Assembly: GCF_025380365.1 (NCBI RefSeq)
Contig: NZ_JAOCQF010000001.1
Span: forward strand, 806,001 to 870,000
Direction of reading: 5' to 3'
DNA: 64,000 nt
Origin: Albidovulum sediminis
GTDB lineage: Bacteria > Pseudomonadota > Alphaproteobacteria > Rhodobacterales > Rhodobacteraceae
The first letter of the stretch is position 1; the number at the start of each line of letters is the position of its first letter. Shown here piece after piece: positions 51,747 to 61,651 of the stretch. The notes under the pieces are model-generated. The model worked only from the letters and a program-made list of their open reading frames with translations. It made no database searches and had not been told where the DNA came from. Made by a program: the position numbers and the translations under genes.

Positions 51747-53102
51747 ATGACGTCATGGAGCGTGGCGGGTGCCGTGCTGATCGCCCTCGCTTCCGGCGCG
51801 GCGGGCGCGCAGGATCTGCGGTTCGCGCCGGGTGAGGACAGCCGTTTCACGTGGTCGAGCCATGACGATTTCGCCGCCGCCCACAGGCTCGAAGGCCAGA
51901 CGCTGACCATTTTCGGACCCTGGCGGGGCGAGGATCAGGCGCTGGCGGAAAGCGTCCTGGCCTACTTCGCCGCGGCGACGGGGGCGCAGGTCCTTTACGC
52001 GACGTCGGAGAACTATGAACAGCAGATCGTCATCGACACGGCGGCCGGAACGCCGCCCGACATCGCGATCCTGCCGCAGCCGGGGCTGATCGCGGATCTC
52101 GCCGCGCGCGGGCGTCTCGTCCCGCTCGGGGCGGAGACCGAGGCCTGGCTGCGCGCAGGCTACGCCGGCGGCGATGCCTGGGCCGCGCTCGGAACCAGCG
52201 CCGGGCCGGACGGCACCCCGGCGCTTTACGCCTTTCCCTACCGGGTCGAAATCAAGTCCTTGGTCTGGTACGTGCCGGAGAATTTCGCGGAGGCGGGCTA
52301 TGCGGTCCCCCGCACAATCGAGGAGATGCGCGCGCTCTCCGACCGGATCGTGGCCGACGGCGGCACGCCGTGGTGCATCGGCCTCGGCTCGGGCGGCGCG
52401 ACCGGCTGGCCCGCGACCGACTGGGTCGAGGACATGGTGCTGCGCCGCGCCGGACCTGCGGTCTACGACCGCTGGGTGCGGGGCGAGGTTCCCTTCGGCG
52501 ATCCGGCCATCCTTGCCGCGATCGAGGATTTCGGCAGCTTCGCCCGCACCGATGCCTATGTCGCGGGCGGGGCGGCGGCCGTCGCCACCACCGATTTCCG
52601 TGACAGCGCCGCGGGGCTCTTCACGGTGCCGCCGCGCTGCTACCTGCACCGGCAGGCCTCCTTCATCCCCGCCTTCTTCCCCGAAGGCATCACCCCCGGG
52701 ATCGAGGCCGACTTCTTCGCCTTTCCGCCGCTGGCGGAGGGCCGCTTCGGCCGGCCCGTCCTGGGCTCGGGGACATTGGCCACGATCACCCGCGACGGCC
52801 CGGCCGCACGCGCCTTCATAGACTGGCTCAAGACCCCCATCGCGCACGAAATCTGGATGGCGCAGACCGGGTTCCTGACGCCGCACAAGGGCGCCAATCC
52901 CGCGGCCTACGCGAACGAGGTGCTGCGCCGGCAGGCCCGCATCCTGATGGAGGCCACCACCTTCCGCTTCGACGGGTCGGACCTGATGCCGGGCCGGATC
53001 GGCGCCGGCGCCTTCTGGAGCGGCATGATCGACTATGTCGGCGGTCGCGACGCGGCCGAGGTGGCCGCCGACATCGACGCGGCCTGGGACGCGCTGCGAT
53101 GA
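51747..53102 (+). CDS. aglE: ABC sugar-binding protein, AglE-like
   Basis: 451-aa family 1 extracellular solute-binding protein. A Sec signal (SVAGAVLIALASGAAGA) precedes mature QDLRFAPGED. Characteristic segments are LTIFGPWRGEDQALAESVL, TPPDIAILPQPGLIADLA and IGLGSGGATGWPATDWVEDM, which match AglE of alpha-glucoside importers. The start ATG 51747 follows GGAAGGAGG. The two permeases overlap in tandem after it. Alpha-glucosides (sucrose, maltose, trehalose) are the likely ligands by family. Confidence 0.88.
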   Translation: MTSWSVAGAVLIALASGAAGAQDLRFAPGEDSRFTWSSHDDFAAAHRLEGQTLTIFGPWRGEDQALAESVLAYFAAATGAQVLYATSENYEQQIVIDTAAGTPPDIAILPQPGLIADLAARGRLVPLGAETEAWLRAGYAGGDAWAALGTSAGPDGTPALYAFPYRVEIKSLVWYVPENFAEAGYAVPRTIEEMRALSDRIVADGGTPWCIGLGSGGATGWPATDWVEDMVLRRAGPAVYDRWVRGEVPFGDPAILAAIEDFGSFARTDAYVAGGAAAVATTDFRDSAAGLFTVPPRCYLHRQASFIPAFFPEGITPGIEADFFAFPPLAEGRFGRPVLGSGTLATITRDGPAARAFIDWLKTPIAHEIWMAQTGFLTPHKGANPAAYANEVLRRQARILMEATTFRFDGSDLMPGRIGAGAFWSGMIDYVGGRDAAEVAADIDAAWDALR

Positions 53103-53989
53103 TCGCCGGGGCAGGGCGGATGGCGCGGCTCCGGCCCTGGCTGTTCCTTGCGCCAGCGCTCGCCGTGCTGGGCCTCTGCCTCGTCTATCCGCTGGCCGCG
53201 ACGGCCTGGCTTTCTCTCCACGACCGCAGCGGAGAGGGGTTCGTGGGCGCGGCCAACTTCGCCTGGCTGGTGCGCGATCCGGCGGCGCGGGCGGCGGCGG
53301 TCAACACGGTCCTCTGGCTTATGGTGGTGCCGGCCGTCTCCACCCTCCTGGGGCTGATCGCGGCCGCGCTCACCAACCGGATCGGCTGGGGCGCGCTGGC
53401 GCGGATGCTGATCTTCTTGCCCGGCGCGATCTCGCTTCCGGGCGCCGTCGTGATCTGGAAGTTCGTCTACGACCTGCGCCCCGAGGCGGGCGCGCAGGTG
53501 GGCGCGCTGAATGCCCTTGTCACCGCGCTTGGCGGCACGCCCCGGGCCTGGATCGCCCTGCCGGTCTGGAATTCCCTCTTCCTGATGGCGATCCTGATCT
53601 GGGTCCAGACCGGCTTTGCCATGGTGATCCTCTCGGCCGCGCTGCGCGCCGTGCCCCGCGCCACGGTCGAGGCGGCGCGGCTGGACGGCGCGGACGGCGT
53701 CCGCGGGTTCCTGCTGATCGAGGTGCCGCAGATCCGCCGCTCCATCGCGGTGGTCTGGACCGCGATCACCCTCGCCTCGGTCAAGGTCTTCGACATCGTC
53801 CTGGTGATGACCAACGGCCAGTGGAACACCAACGTCCTTGCCAACCTGATGTTCGACTGGATGTTCCGGGGCGGCGGCGATTCCGGGCGCGGCGCGGTCC
53901 TCGCGCTGGCGCTTCTGGCGCTCACGGCCCCGATCCTGGCCTGGAGCATGTTCTGCGCCCGGACCGGCCGCGCGGGGCAGGGGGAATGA
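53099..53989 (+). CDS. aglF: ABC sugar permease, AglF-like
   Basis: 296-aa MalF-type permease. About six helices, the first being PWLFLAPALAVLGLCLVYPLA. The EAA loop is VEAARLDGADGVRGFLLIEVP. It overlaps aglE and aglG by 4 bp each. GQWNTNVLANLMFDWMFRGGGD near the C terminus is typical of AglF. It pairs with AglG in the inner membrane. Confidence 0.9.
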   Translation: MIAGAGRMARLRPWLFLAPALAVLGLCLVYPLAATAWLSLHDRSGEGFVGAANFAWLVRDPAARAAAVNTVLWLMVVPAVSTLLGLIAAALTNRIGWGALARMLIFLPGAISLPGAVVIWKFVYDLRPEAGAQVGALNALVTALGGTPRAWIALPVWNSLFLMAILIWVQTGFAMVILSAALRAVPRATVEAARLDGADGVRGFLLIEVPQIRRSIAVVWTAITLASVKVFDIVLVMTNGQWNTNVLANLMFDWMFRGGGDSGRGAVLALALLALTAPILAWSMFCARTGRAGQGE

Positions 53990-55110
53990 GGCGCGGCGGC
54001 CCCTGGGCGGCGCATCTCGCGGTCGCGGTCTTCGTCCTGCTCTGGACGCTGCCGCTTCTGGGGCTGGTCGTCACCTCCCTTCGCGACCGTGACCAGATCG
54101 CGGCCTCTGGCTGGTGGACGGCGTTCTCGGGGGTGACGCTGACGCGGACCTTCCGCACGCCGCCGGGGGGCGAGGGCGCTCAGCCCGGCGGGCGCTACGC
54201 GCTGGCAGGCAACGCGCTGGAGGGCGGCGGGCGGGTCGAGGCCTTCGGGATCGACGCGCGCCGGCCCGCGGCCTTCCACCCCGGCGCGGTGGCGGATCTC
54301 GGCAAAGGCGCCACGCTGACGGTGCAGGCGGATGGCGCCTACAGCCTGACCGCGCCGCACGGCCTGGCCGCGCCGCAGGGGCAGCGCATCTTCCTGACCG
54401 CGACCGTCGGGCCAAGCCCGACGCTGCAGAACTATGCCGACGTCCTGGCGGCGACGGGGATCGCTCGGTCGCTTCTCAACTCCGCCATCGTCGCGGTGCC
54501 GTCGACGCTGTTCCCGGTCGGGCTTGCCGTCTTCGCCGCCTATGCCCTGGCCTGGATGCCCTTCGCGGGCCGCAGGCTGGTCCTGGCGGCGGTCCTCGGG
54601 CTGATGGCGGTGCCGTTGCAGGTGGCACTGATCCCGCTTCTGAAGGTCCACAACGCCGCGGGGCAGGCGCTTGGCCTTGATCCCAAGGGCTTCGTCGGCG
54701 TTTGGCTGGCCCATACCGGCTTCGGCCTGCCGCTTGCCATCTACCTGATCCGCAACGCCATGGCAGCCCTGCCGCGCGAGGTCATCGACAGCGCCCGACT
54801 GGACGGGGCCTCCGACCTCGCGATCCTCACGCGGATCGTGCTGCCGCTCGCGGCCCCGGCGATCGCGGGTTTTGCCGTCTTCCAGTTCATCTGGACCTGG
54901 AACGATCTTCTGGTGGCGCTGGTCTTCCTCGGCCCGCAGGGCGACCGGCTGGTGCTGACCGGGCGGCTCCTGAACCTCGTCGGCACGCACGGGGGACAGT
55001 GGGACATTCTCGCCGCCTCCGCCTGCGTCTCGGTGGCGGTTCCGGTGGCGGTGTTCCTGGCCTTTCAAAGGCTTCTGGTGCGCGGCCTTCTCTCCGGCGT
55101 GGCGGACTGA
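53986..55110 (+). CDS. aglG: ABC sugar permease, AglG-like
   Basis: 374-aa MalG-type permease. The first helix (AAHLAVAVFVLLWTLPLLGL) is followed by an unusually large periplasmic insertion (about residues 40-145, containing SPTLQNYADVLAATGIA at its end), then five helices. The EAA loop is VIDSARLDGASDLAILTRIV. The insertion is a feature of AglG proteins. The operon ends here: no glucosidase (aglA) or ATPase (aglK) gene follows, and the next gene is convergent after 56 bp. Confidence 0.9.
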   Translation: MRRGGPWAAHLAVAVFVLLWTLPLLGLVVTSLRDRDQIAASGWWTAFSGVTLTRTFRTPPGGEGAQPGGRYALAGNALEGGGRVEAFGIDARRPAAFHPGAVADLGKGATLTVQADGAYSLTAPHGLAAPQGQRIFLTATVGPSPTLQNYADVLAATGIARSLLNSAIVAVPSTLFPVGLAVFAAYALAWMPFAGRRLVLAAVLGLMAVPLQVALIPLLKVHNAAGQALGLDPKGFVGVWLAHTGFGLPLAIYLIRNAMAALPREVIDSARLDGASDLAILTRIVLPLAAPAIAGFAVFQFIWTWNDLLVALVFLGPQGDRLVLTGRLLNLVGTHGGQWDILAASACVSVAVPVAVFLAFQRLLVRGLLSGVAD

Positions 55111-55166
55111 CGGGGCGGCCGGACGGCGCGACCGAGACGGACCGTCCGGGGCAGGGAAGCGCCGAC

Positions 55167-57251
55167 CTATTCCGCAGCGATCTTGATCACCGGCTCCATC
55201 GAGGCGAAATCCTCGGCCGAGAGGTGGCACTTGATCTGATGCCCGCCGGCCAGCACCTGCACCGGTGGCACCTCGCGCTCGCAAAGGCCGCCCGGCACCT
55301 TCGACTTCCACCGGCAGCGGGTCTGGAACGGGCAACCCGGCGGCGGGTTCATCGCCGAAGGGATCTCGCCCTCGAGCACGATGTGCTTTTTCTGCACATG
55401 GGTGTCGGCGATGGGCACGGCCGACAGCAGCGCCTCGGTATAGGGATGGTAGGGCGGCGAGAATACCTGATCGGTGGTGCCCAGTTCGACGACATGGCCG
55501 AGATACATGACCATCACCCGGTCGGAGAGATAGCGCACGATCGACAGGTCATGGCTGATGAAGAGAAGCGTGGTGCGGTTCTGCCGCTGGATCTCCATCA
55601 GGAGGTCGGTAACGGCCGCCTGCACCGACACGTCAAGCGCGGAAACGGGTTCGTCGGCCACCACGATCTTCGCCCCGCCGGCAAAGGCGCGCGCGATGCC
55701 CACGCGCTGTTTCTGCCCGCCCGATAGCTGGCGCGGCATCCGCTCGGCAAAGGCGCGCGGCAGCTTCACGAGGTCGAGCAGTTCCAGCATGCGCGCGCGC
55801 CGTTCGGCATCGGAGGCGCCGACGCCGAAGATCTCCAGCGCGCGCATGATCTGCCGCCCCACGGTCATCGAGGGGTTAAGCGTGTCGAACGGGTTCTGGA
55901 ACACCATCTGCACGCCCGAGACCGTATCGGTCGAACGGCTTTCGATCGGGGTGGCCTGAATCTCGTTGTCGTAAAGCATGATCTTGCCCGAGGTGGCCGT
56001 CTCAAGCCCCATCAGGACCTTGGCGAAGGTCGACTTGCCGCAGCCCGACTCGCCCACGATGGCCAGGGTCTCGCCCTCGCGCGCCTCGAAGCTCAGCGTT
56101 TCGTTGGCCTTGACCACGCGCTTGTCGCCGCCCCCGAAGAGGCTCGAGGCGGAGACCTCGTAATACTTCCTCAGGTCGTCCATCTTCAGGACGACACGGC
56201 CCGGCTCGGTTCTTTCATGCTTCCTCTCGACCACGGGCTTTGCCGCCCAGTCGATCTCGTCCACCCGGATGCAGCGCGTCTCGTGGCGGTCGTCGCCCGG
56301 CACTGGCACCATGGGAATGTCGGCCGCGTTGCAGCGCCCGTCCGCGAAGTAGTTGCAGCGCGGGCCGAAGTTGCAGCCCTTCGGCCGTTCGTGGGGCAGG
56401 GGGAAGTTGCCTGGAATGGCGATCAGCGGGCGGGCGTTCTTGTCCGCCCCCGGCAGCGGGATCGACCGGAACAGCGCCTGTGTGTAGGGGTGCTGCATCT
56501 TGTTGAAGACATCGACGATCGACCCGGTCTCGACCGCCTCGCCGGAATACATCACGCACAGGCGGTCACAGACCTCCAGCACCAGCCCGAGGTTGTGGCT
56601 GATGAACAGCATCGAGGTGCCGTACTTCTTGCCAAGATCCTTGACGAGGTCGACCACCGCCGCCTCCACTGTCACGTCGAGCGCGGTGGTGGGTTCGTCA
56701 AGGATCAGAAGCGCGGGCTTTGACATGAGCGCCATGGCGATGACGATGCGCTGCTGCTGGCCGCCCGACAGCTGATGCGGGAAGGAGTTGAGGATCCGCG
56801 CCGGGTCGGGCAGGCGCACGTCCGCCACCACCTCGAGCGCGCGCTTGTGCGCCTCCTCCTTGCCGAGCCCTTCGTGGATCATCGGCACTTCCATCAGCTG
56901 CTGGCCGATCCGCATCGCCGGGTTCAGCGAGGCCATGGGTTCCTGATAGATCATCGCGATCTCGGACCCGCGGATGTCGCGCAGTTCCTCCTCGCCCATC
57001 GTGGTCAGGTCGCGGCCCTTGAACTTGATCGTGCCGCCGGTGATGCGGCCGTTCTTGCCAAGGTCGCGCATCACCGCGAGGGCGACGGTGGACTTGCCGC
57101 AACCGGATTCACCGACCAGCCCCATCGCCTCGCCCGGCTGGACGGTGCAGGAAAAATCCATCACCGCGGGGATTTCCCGCAACCTGGTGAAGAAGCTGAT
57201 GGACAGGTTCTCGATCTCCAGGATCGGACCGTCGTATTCCCATTTCGTCAT
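55167..57251 (-). CDS. Fused double ABC ATPase, oligopeptide type
   Basis: 694-aa protein with two nucleotide-binding domains. Domain 1 has GESGCGKST near residue 50, LSGGQQQRIVIAMAL and LLILDEPTTALD, followed by an oligopeptide-type cysteine segment (CNFGPRCNYFADGRC). Domain 2 has GESGCGKST near 400, LSGGQKQRVGIARAF and VVADEPVSALD, and ends with CPFQTRC. It energises the two permeases encoded just upstream. Last gene of the minus-strand importer operon. Confidence 0.93.
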   Translation of the reverse strand: MTKWEYDGPILEIENLSISFFTRLREIPAVMDFSCTVQPGEAMGLVGESGCGKSTVALAVMRDLGKNGRITGGTIKFKGRDLTTMGEEELRDIRGSEIAMIYQEPMASLNPAMRIGQQLMEVPMIHEGLGKEEAHKRALEVVADVRLPDPARILNSFPHQLSGGQQQRIVIAMALMSKPALLILDEPTTALDVTVEAAVVDLVKDLGKKYGTSMLFISHNLGLVLEVCDRLCVMYSGEAVETGSIVDVFNKMQHPYTQALFRSIPLPGADKNARPLIAIPGNFPLPHERPKGCNFGPRCNYFADGRCNAADIPMVPVPGDDRHETRCIRVDEIDWAAKPVVERKHERTEPGRVVLKMDDLRKYYEVSASSLFGGGDKRVVKANETLSFEAREGETLAIVGESGCGKSTFAKVLMGLETATSGKIMLYDNEIQATPIESRSTDTVSGVQMVFQNPFDTLNPSMTVGRQIMRALEIFGVGASDAERRARMLELLDLVKLPRAFAERMPRQLSGGQKQRVGIARAFAGGAKIVVADEPVSALDVSVQAAVTDLLMEIQRQNRTTLLFISHDLSIVRYLSDRVMVMYLGHVVELGTTDQVFSPPYHPYTEALLSAVPIADTHVQKKHIVLEGEIPSAMNPPPGCPFQTRCRWKSKVPGGLCEREVPPVQVLAGGHQIKCHLSAEDFASMEPVIKIAAE

Positions 57252-57262
57252 GGCGGTTCCCC

Positions 57263-58690
57263 CTAGTCCTTCAGGCTTTCTTCCCTGAGGCCGTCAGCCA
57301 GCAGGTTGAGACCGAGCACGAGGCTCATCAGCGCGAGTGCGGGCACGATGGCGGGGTGCTGCGCCACCGTCATCAGCCTGCGGCCCGCGTTGATCGTCGA
57401 CCCCCAGTCGGGGCTTTCGGGCGACAGGCCGAGGCCGAAGAAGCCGAGTGTGCCCAGCAGGATCGTGGTGTAGCCGATGCGCAGGCAGAAATCGACGATC
57501 AGCGGCCCGCGCGCGTTGGGCAGGATTTCCCAGATCATGATGTACCAGGGGCGTTCCCCGCGCGTCTGGCCCGCCGCCACGTAGTCGCGCGTCTTGATGT
57601 CGAGGACGAGCCCGCGGACGATCCGGAACACGGTGGGCGAGTTCACGAAGACGACCGAGACGAAGACGATCAGCATGTTCGCCGGCATGTGGATGAGGTC
57701 AAGCGCCTCGGGCAGGATCGCCACCCGCGTTCCCGCCTCGCCGACGAACGACAGGTAAAGGTAGCCGCCCACGACCGCGATGGCGATGACCAGCCGGTTG
57801 CGCAGGCCCGGCATGACGTAGAAGCGCGAGTTGACCAGCACCAGCAGGAAGATGATCGGGAAGAGGAACAGCACCACGGCCAAGTATTGCGGCATCCCGG
57901 TCTGCACGATCTCGGGCGTGACGAGCAGGTAGAAGAACAGGATCACCGGGAAGGCCAGGATCAGGTTCGCCAGGAACGACAGCCCGGTGTCGAGCATGCC
58001 GCCGTAATAGCCGGCCGGCAGGCCCAGCGTGATCCCGACCATGAAGGCGAAGACGGTGGCGAAGGGCGCGATGACGATCACGATCCGGCTGCCCTCGACC
58101 ATGCGGGAAAAGACATCCCGGCCAAGGTGGTCGCCGCCCAGCAGGTACCAGCCAGACCCGTCGGGCACCGGCGTGCCGGGCAGCTTGTTCTTCATCTGGC
58201 TGATCTGGCTCAGCACATCGGCGGTGGCGATGGTATCGGAAAAGACCGCGACGAAGACCCAGAACATGACGATGGCCAGGCCGATCATGCCGATGGTGGA
58301 GTCGAAGAGCTTGCCGTAGAGGCCCAGCCGCCGCTTGAACCGGAACGACAGGACGAACATCACCGCAAGCGAGATCCAGACCGGCACCAGCAGCTTCGAG
58401 ATGGCGCCGGTGATCCCGGCCGCGCCGAAGGGCAGGACCGCGCCTCCGACGAGATAGACGAGGACAAGCGCCAGGAGCGCGAGGAACAGCCAGCGCGTCG
58501 CCCGCTCGCTTGCCCCGAAGGCGCCGCCGCGCGCGGCAAGGCGCCCGTCAGGCCCGGACTGGACCGAGGGGTCGGGGGCGAAGAACGCCAGCGCGATCTG
58601 GGCCACGACCGCGACCGCGAAGAACGCGGCAACGGCCAGCGTGACGGGGTTCAGGACGGAAAGACTGCCGGTCCAGGTAAGCGGTTCCAT
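57263..58690 (-). CDS. ABC permease, DppC type with N-terminal membrane extension
   Basis: 475-aa permease, far longer than the usual 280-300 aa DppC. The normal DppC part starts near residue 130 (IGMIGLAIVMFWVFVAVFSDTI) and includes LLGGDHLGRDVFSRMVEG and the EAA loop YVAAGQTRGERPWYIMIWEIL. Ahead of it are about 130 residues with three extra hydrophobic segments (for example PVTLAVAAFFAVAVVAQIAL). A further hydrophobic insertion (YLAVVLFLFPIIFLLVL, about 285-345) splits the core. The frame is continuous. It lies 11 bp upstream of the ATPase gene. Confidence 0.9.
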   Translation of the reverse strand: MEPLTWTGSLSVLNPVTLAVAAFFAVAVVAQIALAFFAPDPSVQSGPDGRLAARGGAFGASERATRWLFLALLALVLVYLVGGAVLPFGAAGITGAISKLLVPVWISLAVMFVLSFRFKRRLGLYGKLFDSTIGMIGLAIVMFWVFVAVFSDTIATADVLSQISQMKNKLPGTPVPDGSGWYLLGGDHLGRDVFSRMVEGSRIVIVIAPFATVFAFMVGITLGLPAGYYGGMLDTGLSFLANLILAFPVILFFYLLVTPEIVQTGMPQYLAVVLFLFPIIFLLVLVNSRFYVMPGLRNRLVIAIAVVGGYLYLSFVGEAGTRVAILPEALDLIHMPANMLIVFVSVVFVNSPTVFRIVRGLVLDIKTRDYVAAGQTRGERPWYIMIWEILPNARGPLIVDFCLRIGYTTILLGTLGFFGLGLSPESPDWGSTINAGRRLMTVAQHPAIVPALALMSLVLGLNLLADGLREESLKD

Positions 58691-58702
58691 CTTCGTCCCT
58701 TC

Positions 58703-59743
58703 CTACGAGATGCGGATGCGCGGGTTGAGGAAGACATAGCCGATGTCGGAAATCAGCTGCGTCACCAGAACCACGAAGACGGCCACGACCGAGCAGCCGA
58801 GCAGGAGCTGGATGTCGTTGTTACCCGCCGCGGCAACCAGCGTCCAGCCGAAGCCCTTGTAGTTGAACAGCGTCTCGACGATGACGACGCCGTTCAGGAG
58901 CCAGGGAAACTGGAGCATGATCACCGTGAAGGGCGCGATCAGCGCGTTTCTCAGCGCGTGCTTTATCACCACGTTGCGGAAGCTGACGCCCTTCAGCCGC
59001 GCGGTGCGGATGTATTGCGCCGTCATCACCTCGGTCATCGAGGCGCGCGTCATGCGCGCGATATAGCCGGTGCCGTAAAGCGCGATGGTCAGGACCGGCA
59101 GGAAGAAGTTGTCGAAGGTGATGTCGTCCATCGCGCTTGTCGCCGTGCCCTTGAAGACCTTCCAGCCCATGGAAGTGGCGAAGACCGCGATCAGGATCAC
59201 GCCCGAGACATATTCGGGCGTCGCGGTGGTGGCGATCGAGAAGGTGGAGAGAGAGCGGTCGAGCTTCGATCCCTCGCGCATCCCGGCCAGCACGCCCACG
59301 ATCAGCGACACCGGAACCATCACCACCATGACCCAGAACATCAAAAGCCCGGTCAGGCCCAGCCGTGTCGCGATGATGCTTGAGACGTCATCCTTGAAGA
59401 CGCTGGAAAAGCCCCACTCGCCCTGAAGCACACCGCAATAGCCGGGTGCCGCCGCAGGGTCCGCGCCGCGCGCGATGCAGCGCCCGGTGGTGACACCGCC
59501 TTCCTCGCGCGTCCAGCCCGGCACCACGCCCAGCCATTCGCCGTAGCGCACCAGAAGCGGGCGCGCGTGGCCGTTCTTCTCGAGCCAGCTTGCCACCTCG
59601 GCGTCGGTGATGCGGCTGCCGGCTTCTGACTTGGCGAGCTTCTCGAGGTTCGGCGGCAGGTTGGTCAGGTAAAAGACGATGAGCGTCAGGCAGAGCGCCG
59701 TCAGAACCATCGTCGCCAGGCGTCTGAGCAGGAACATCAGCAT
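58703..59743 (-). CDS. ABC permease, DppB type
   Basis: 346-aa permease with the DppB N terminus (FLLRRLATMVLTALCLTLIVFYLTNLPP split by the first helix). A long periplasmic loop follows (about 40-110, including CIARGADPAAAPGYCGV with two Cys that could form a disulfide). The EAA loop is YIRTARLKGVSFRNVVIKHAL. It starts 66 bp after an intrinsic terminator downstream of the binding-protein gene and 12 bp before the next permease. Confidence 0.92.
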   Translation of the reverse strand: MLMFLLRRLATMVLTALCLTLIVFYLTNLPPNLEKLAKSEAGSRITDAEVASWLEKNGHARPLLVRYGEWLGVVPGWTREEGGVTTGRCIARGADPAAAPGYCGVLQGEWGFSSVFKDDVSSIIATRLGLTGLLMFWVMVVMVPVSLIVGVLAGMREGSKLDRSLSTFSIATTATPEYVSGVILIAVFATSMGWKVFKGTATSAMDDITFDNFFLPVLTIALYGTGYIARMTRASMTEVMTAQYIRTARLKGVSFRNVVIKHALRNALIAPFTVIMLQFPWLLNGVVIVETLFNYKGFGWTLVAAAGNNDIQLLLGCSVVAVFVVLVTQLISDIGYVFLNPRIRIS

Positions 59744-59808
59744 GGGTTGGGTTTCCTTCCTCCCACGAATGGGGGCAGGTTAGCGCCTCAGGCGCGCGGG
59801 GCCGAATG

Positions 59809-59846
59809 AAAAAAGGGCGCGCGGGGCGTTTTTGCCGCGCGCGCCC
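59809..59846 (-). terminator. Intrinsic terminator/attenuator after the binding-protein gene
   Basis: On the minus strand a 9-bp perfect stem GGGCGCGCG/CGCGCGCCC (59846-59838 with 59823-59815) is followed by six Ts (59814-59809). It lies 10 bp after the binding-protein stop codon and before the permeases, so partial termination would yield excess binding protein. Confidence 0.85.
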
Positions 59847-59856
59847 GGTCAGGCGA

Positions 59857-61503
59857 TCAGGCCTCGATCGACCACTTGTAGTGGTGATGCTCGAACGTCG
59901 GGTGCATGTCGGCGCCCTTCACGTTCTCCTTGAAGTGGCGGTAGATCGAGCGCCAGTAGGGCTGGATCAGCACGCCTTCGTCCTGCATGATCTTCTCGAC
60001 CCTGGCCATCACCTCGCGCCGCTTGTCGGCATCGGCGATCGCCATGGCCTCGTCCAGCGCGGCATCGAACTCGGCGTTGGCAAAGGCGGTCTCGTTCCAG
60101 GCCACGCCCGACTTGTAGGCGAGTGCCAGGACCTGCACGCCGAGCGGGCGCATGTTCCACTCGGTGGCCGAGAACGGATACTTGGTCCAGTCGTTCCAGA
60201 AGGTCGAGCCAGGCAGGATCGTCCGCTTGACGTTCAGTCCGGCATCGCGCAGCTGCGCCGCCACCGCGTCGCAGGACGCCGCCTGCCAGCCGTCGTCGAG
60301 CGAGATCAGCTCGAACTCGGTGGCGCCGTGGCCGGCCGCCTCGATCATCTCCTTCGCCTTGGCCGGATCGACCACCAGCGGGTCGAGCTGGGCGTACTCT
60401 GGATGGATCGGGCAGACGTGGTGGTTTTCCGCGACCGAGCCGAGGCCCGCGTAGCCAAGCTCGAGGATGACATTGTTGTCCACCGCCATCTGCAGCGCGC
60501 GGCGCACGTTCACGTCCTTGTAGAGATCGGCCCCCTGGTTGAAGCGGATCGCGATCGTGGCCGAGGTGACCGCCTCGGACCGGGGCCAGCCGAGGCCGTC
60601 GAAGATTTCCACGAAATCGCCGTCGGTGCGGTAGGTCATGTCGATCTCGTCCGCCTCGGCCGCGGCGAGGAAGGCCGAGGGATCGGTGCCAAGGTCGATG
60701 TATTCGATCCGGTCAAGGTAGGGTCCGCCATAGACCTCGGTCCCCCACCAGGTGTGGTTCGGGTTGCGGACGAGAACCTGCTTGACGCCGACCTCGTTGG
60801 TCTCGGGCAGCCAGGCGCCGGTGCCGATCGGGTTGGCCGAGGGGTCGCCGTTGTCATAGGATTGGTGGACGACCGCGGCCGGATAGTCCGCCATGCCGAC
60901 GACGATGGTGATGTCGGGCGAGGGCAGGACCAGCTTGACGGTGTGATCGTCGACGATCGTGACCGCGCCTTCGCGCGCCACCTTGGTGTCGGGATCGACG
61001 AGGCCACCCATGCGCGCGGCCATGGAGTTGCCTTCCACGTTGGCATCGCACCAGCGGTTGATGTTGTGGGCCACATCGGCGGCGGTGAAATCGTCACCGT
61101 TGTTCCACTTCACGCCCTTGCGGACGTTCAGCGTGTATTCGGTCGCGTTCTCGTTCACTTCCCAGCTTTCGAGAAGCATCCCGCGCAGCGAGCCGTCGGC
61201 ATTGTATTCGACCATGTAGTCGAGCCAGCCGCGGCCGAAGTTCGCATATTCGGACCAGTCCCAGGTGCGGGGGTCCTTCGACGCCTTGGTTTCCATCTGC
61301 ACGCGCAGCGTGCCGCCGGCGGTCTGGGCGCGGGCCGGCGCCGGGGCGGTCAGGCCGAGAAGGCCATAGGCCGCGGCGGCACTGACGCCAAGCGCCGAGG
61401 AGCGGGTCAGGAACTCGCGGCGGCTCAGCGTGCCGGCGCGCACTTCCTCGGCATAGGCGACGGCCGCGGGATGCAGGCAGTCGGGCTTGAAATGGTGGGT
61501 CAT
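59857..61503 (-). CDS. Peptide-type ABC substrate-binding protein (Tat-exported)
   Basis: 548-aa family 5 binding protein. The twin-arginine motif [15 protein letters not shown] has RR at residues 28-29, and cleavage is expected after APARAQ. The core contains [24 protein letters not shown] and [21 protein letters not shown]. The start is the ATG at 61503 beginning [20 protein letters not shown]. An AraC gene lies upstream on the same strand, and an inverted repeat sits in the 250-bp gap between them. Ligand unknown; it is only distantly like the pair at 21-24 kb. Confidence 0.9.
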   Translation of the reverse strand: MTHHFKPDCLHPAAVAYAEEVRAGTLSRREFLTRSSALGVSAAAAYGLLGLTAPAPARAQTAGGTLRVQMETKASKDPRTWDWSEYANFGRGWLDYMVEYNADGSLRGMLLESWEVNENATEYTLNVRKGVKWNNGDDFTAADVAHNINRWCDANVEGNSMAARMGGLVDPDTKVAREGAVTIVDDHTVKLVLPSPDITIVVGMADYPAAVVHQSYDNGDPSANPIGTGAWLPETNEVGVKQVLVRNPNHTWWGTEVYGGPYLDRIEYIDLGTDPSAFLAAAEADEIDMTYRTDGDFVEIFDGLGWPRSEAVTSATIAIRFNQGADLYKDVNVRRALQMAVDNNVILELGYAGLGSVAENHHVCPIHPEYAQLDPLVVDPAKAKEMIEAAGHGATEFELISLDDGWQAASCDAVAAQLRDAGLNVKRTILPGSTFWNDWTKYPFSATEWNMRPLGVQVLALAYKSGVAWNETAFANAEFDAALDEAMAIADADKRREVMARVEKIMQDEGVLIQPYWRSIYRHFKENVKGADMHPTFEHHHYKWSIEA

Positions 61504-61628
61504 CTTCTCGTCTCCCTGAGAACTTCGCTTGGGTGACCGTCCCTCCCGACTCTCCTGGCCGGTGGATTCTTTTCTGCGACGGTCCGCGCGGCCATTGCGC
61601 AACGAAACGAATGTCACGTCAATGTCCA

Positions 61629-61651
61629 TTTGCGGCAAGCCATGTCGCAAA
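61629..61651. promoter_or_regulatory. Inverted repeat upstream of the importer operon
   Basis: TTTGCG (61629-61634) and CGCAAA (61646-61651) are separated by 11 bp, about 125 bp before the binding-protein start. It lies in an AT-richer stretch of the 250-bp gap and is a possible regulator site. Confidence 0.4.
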
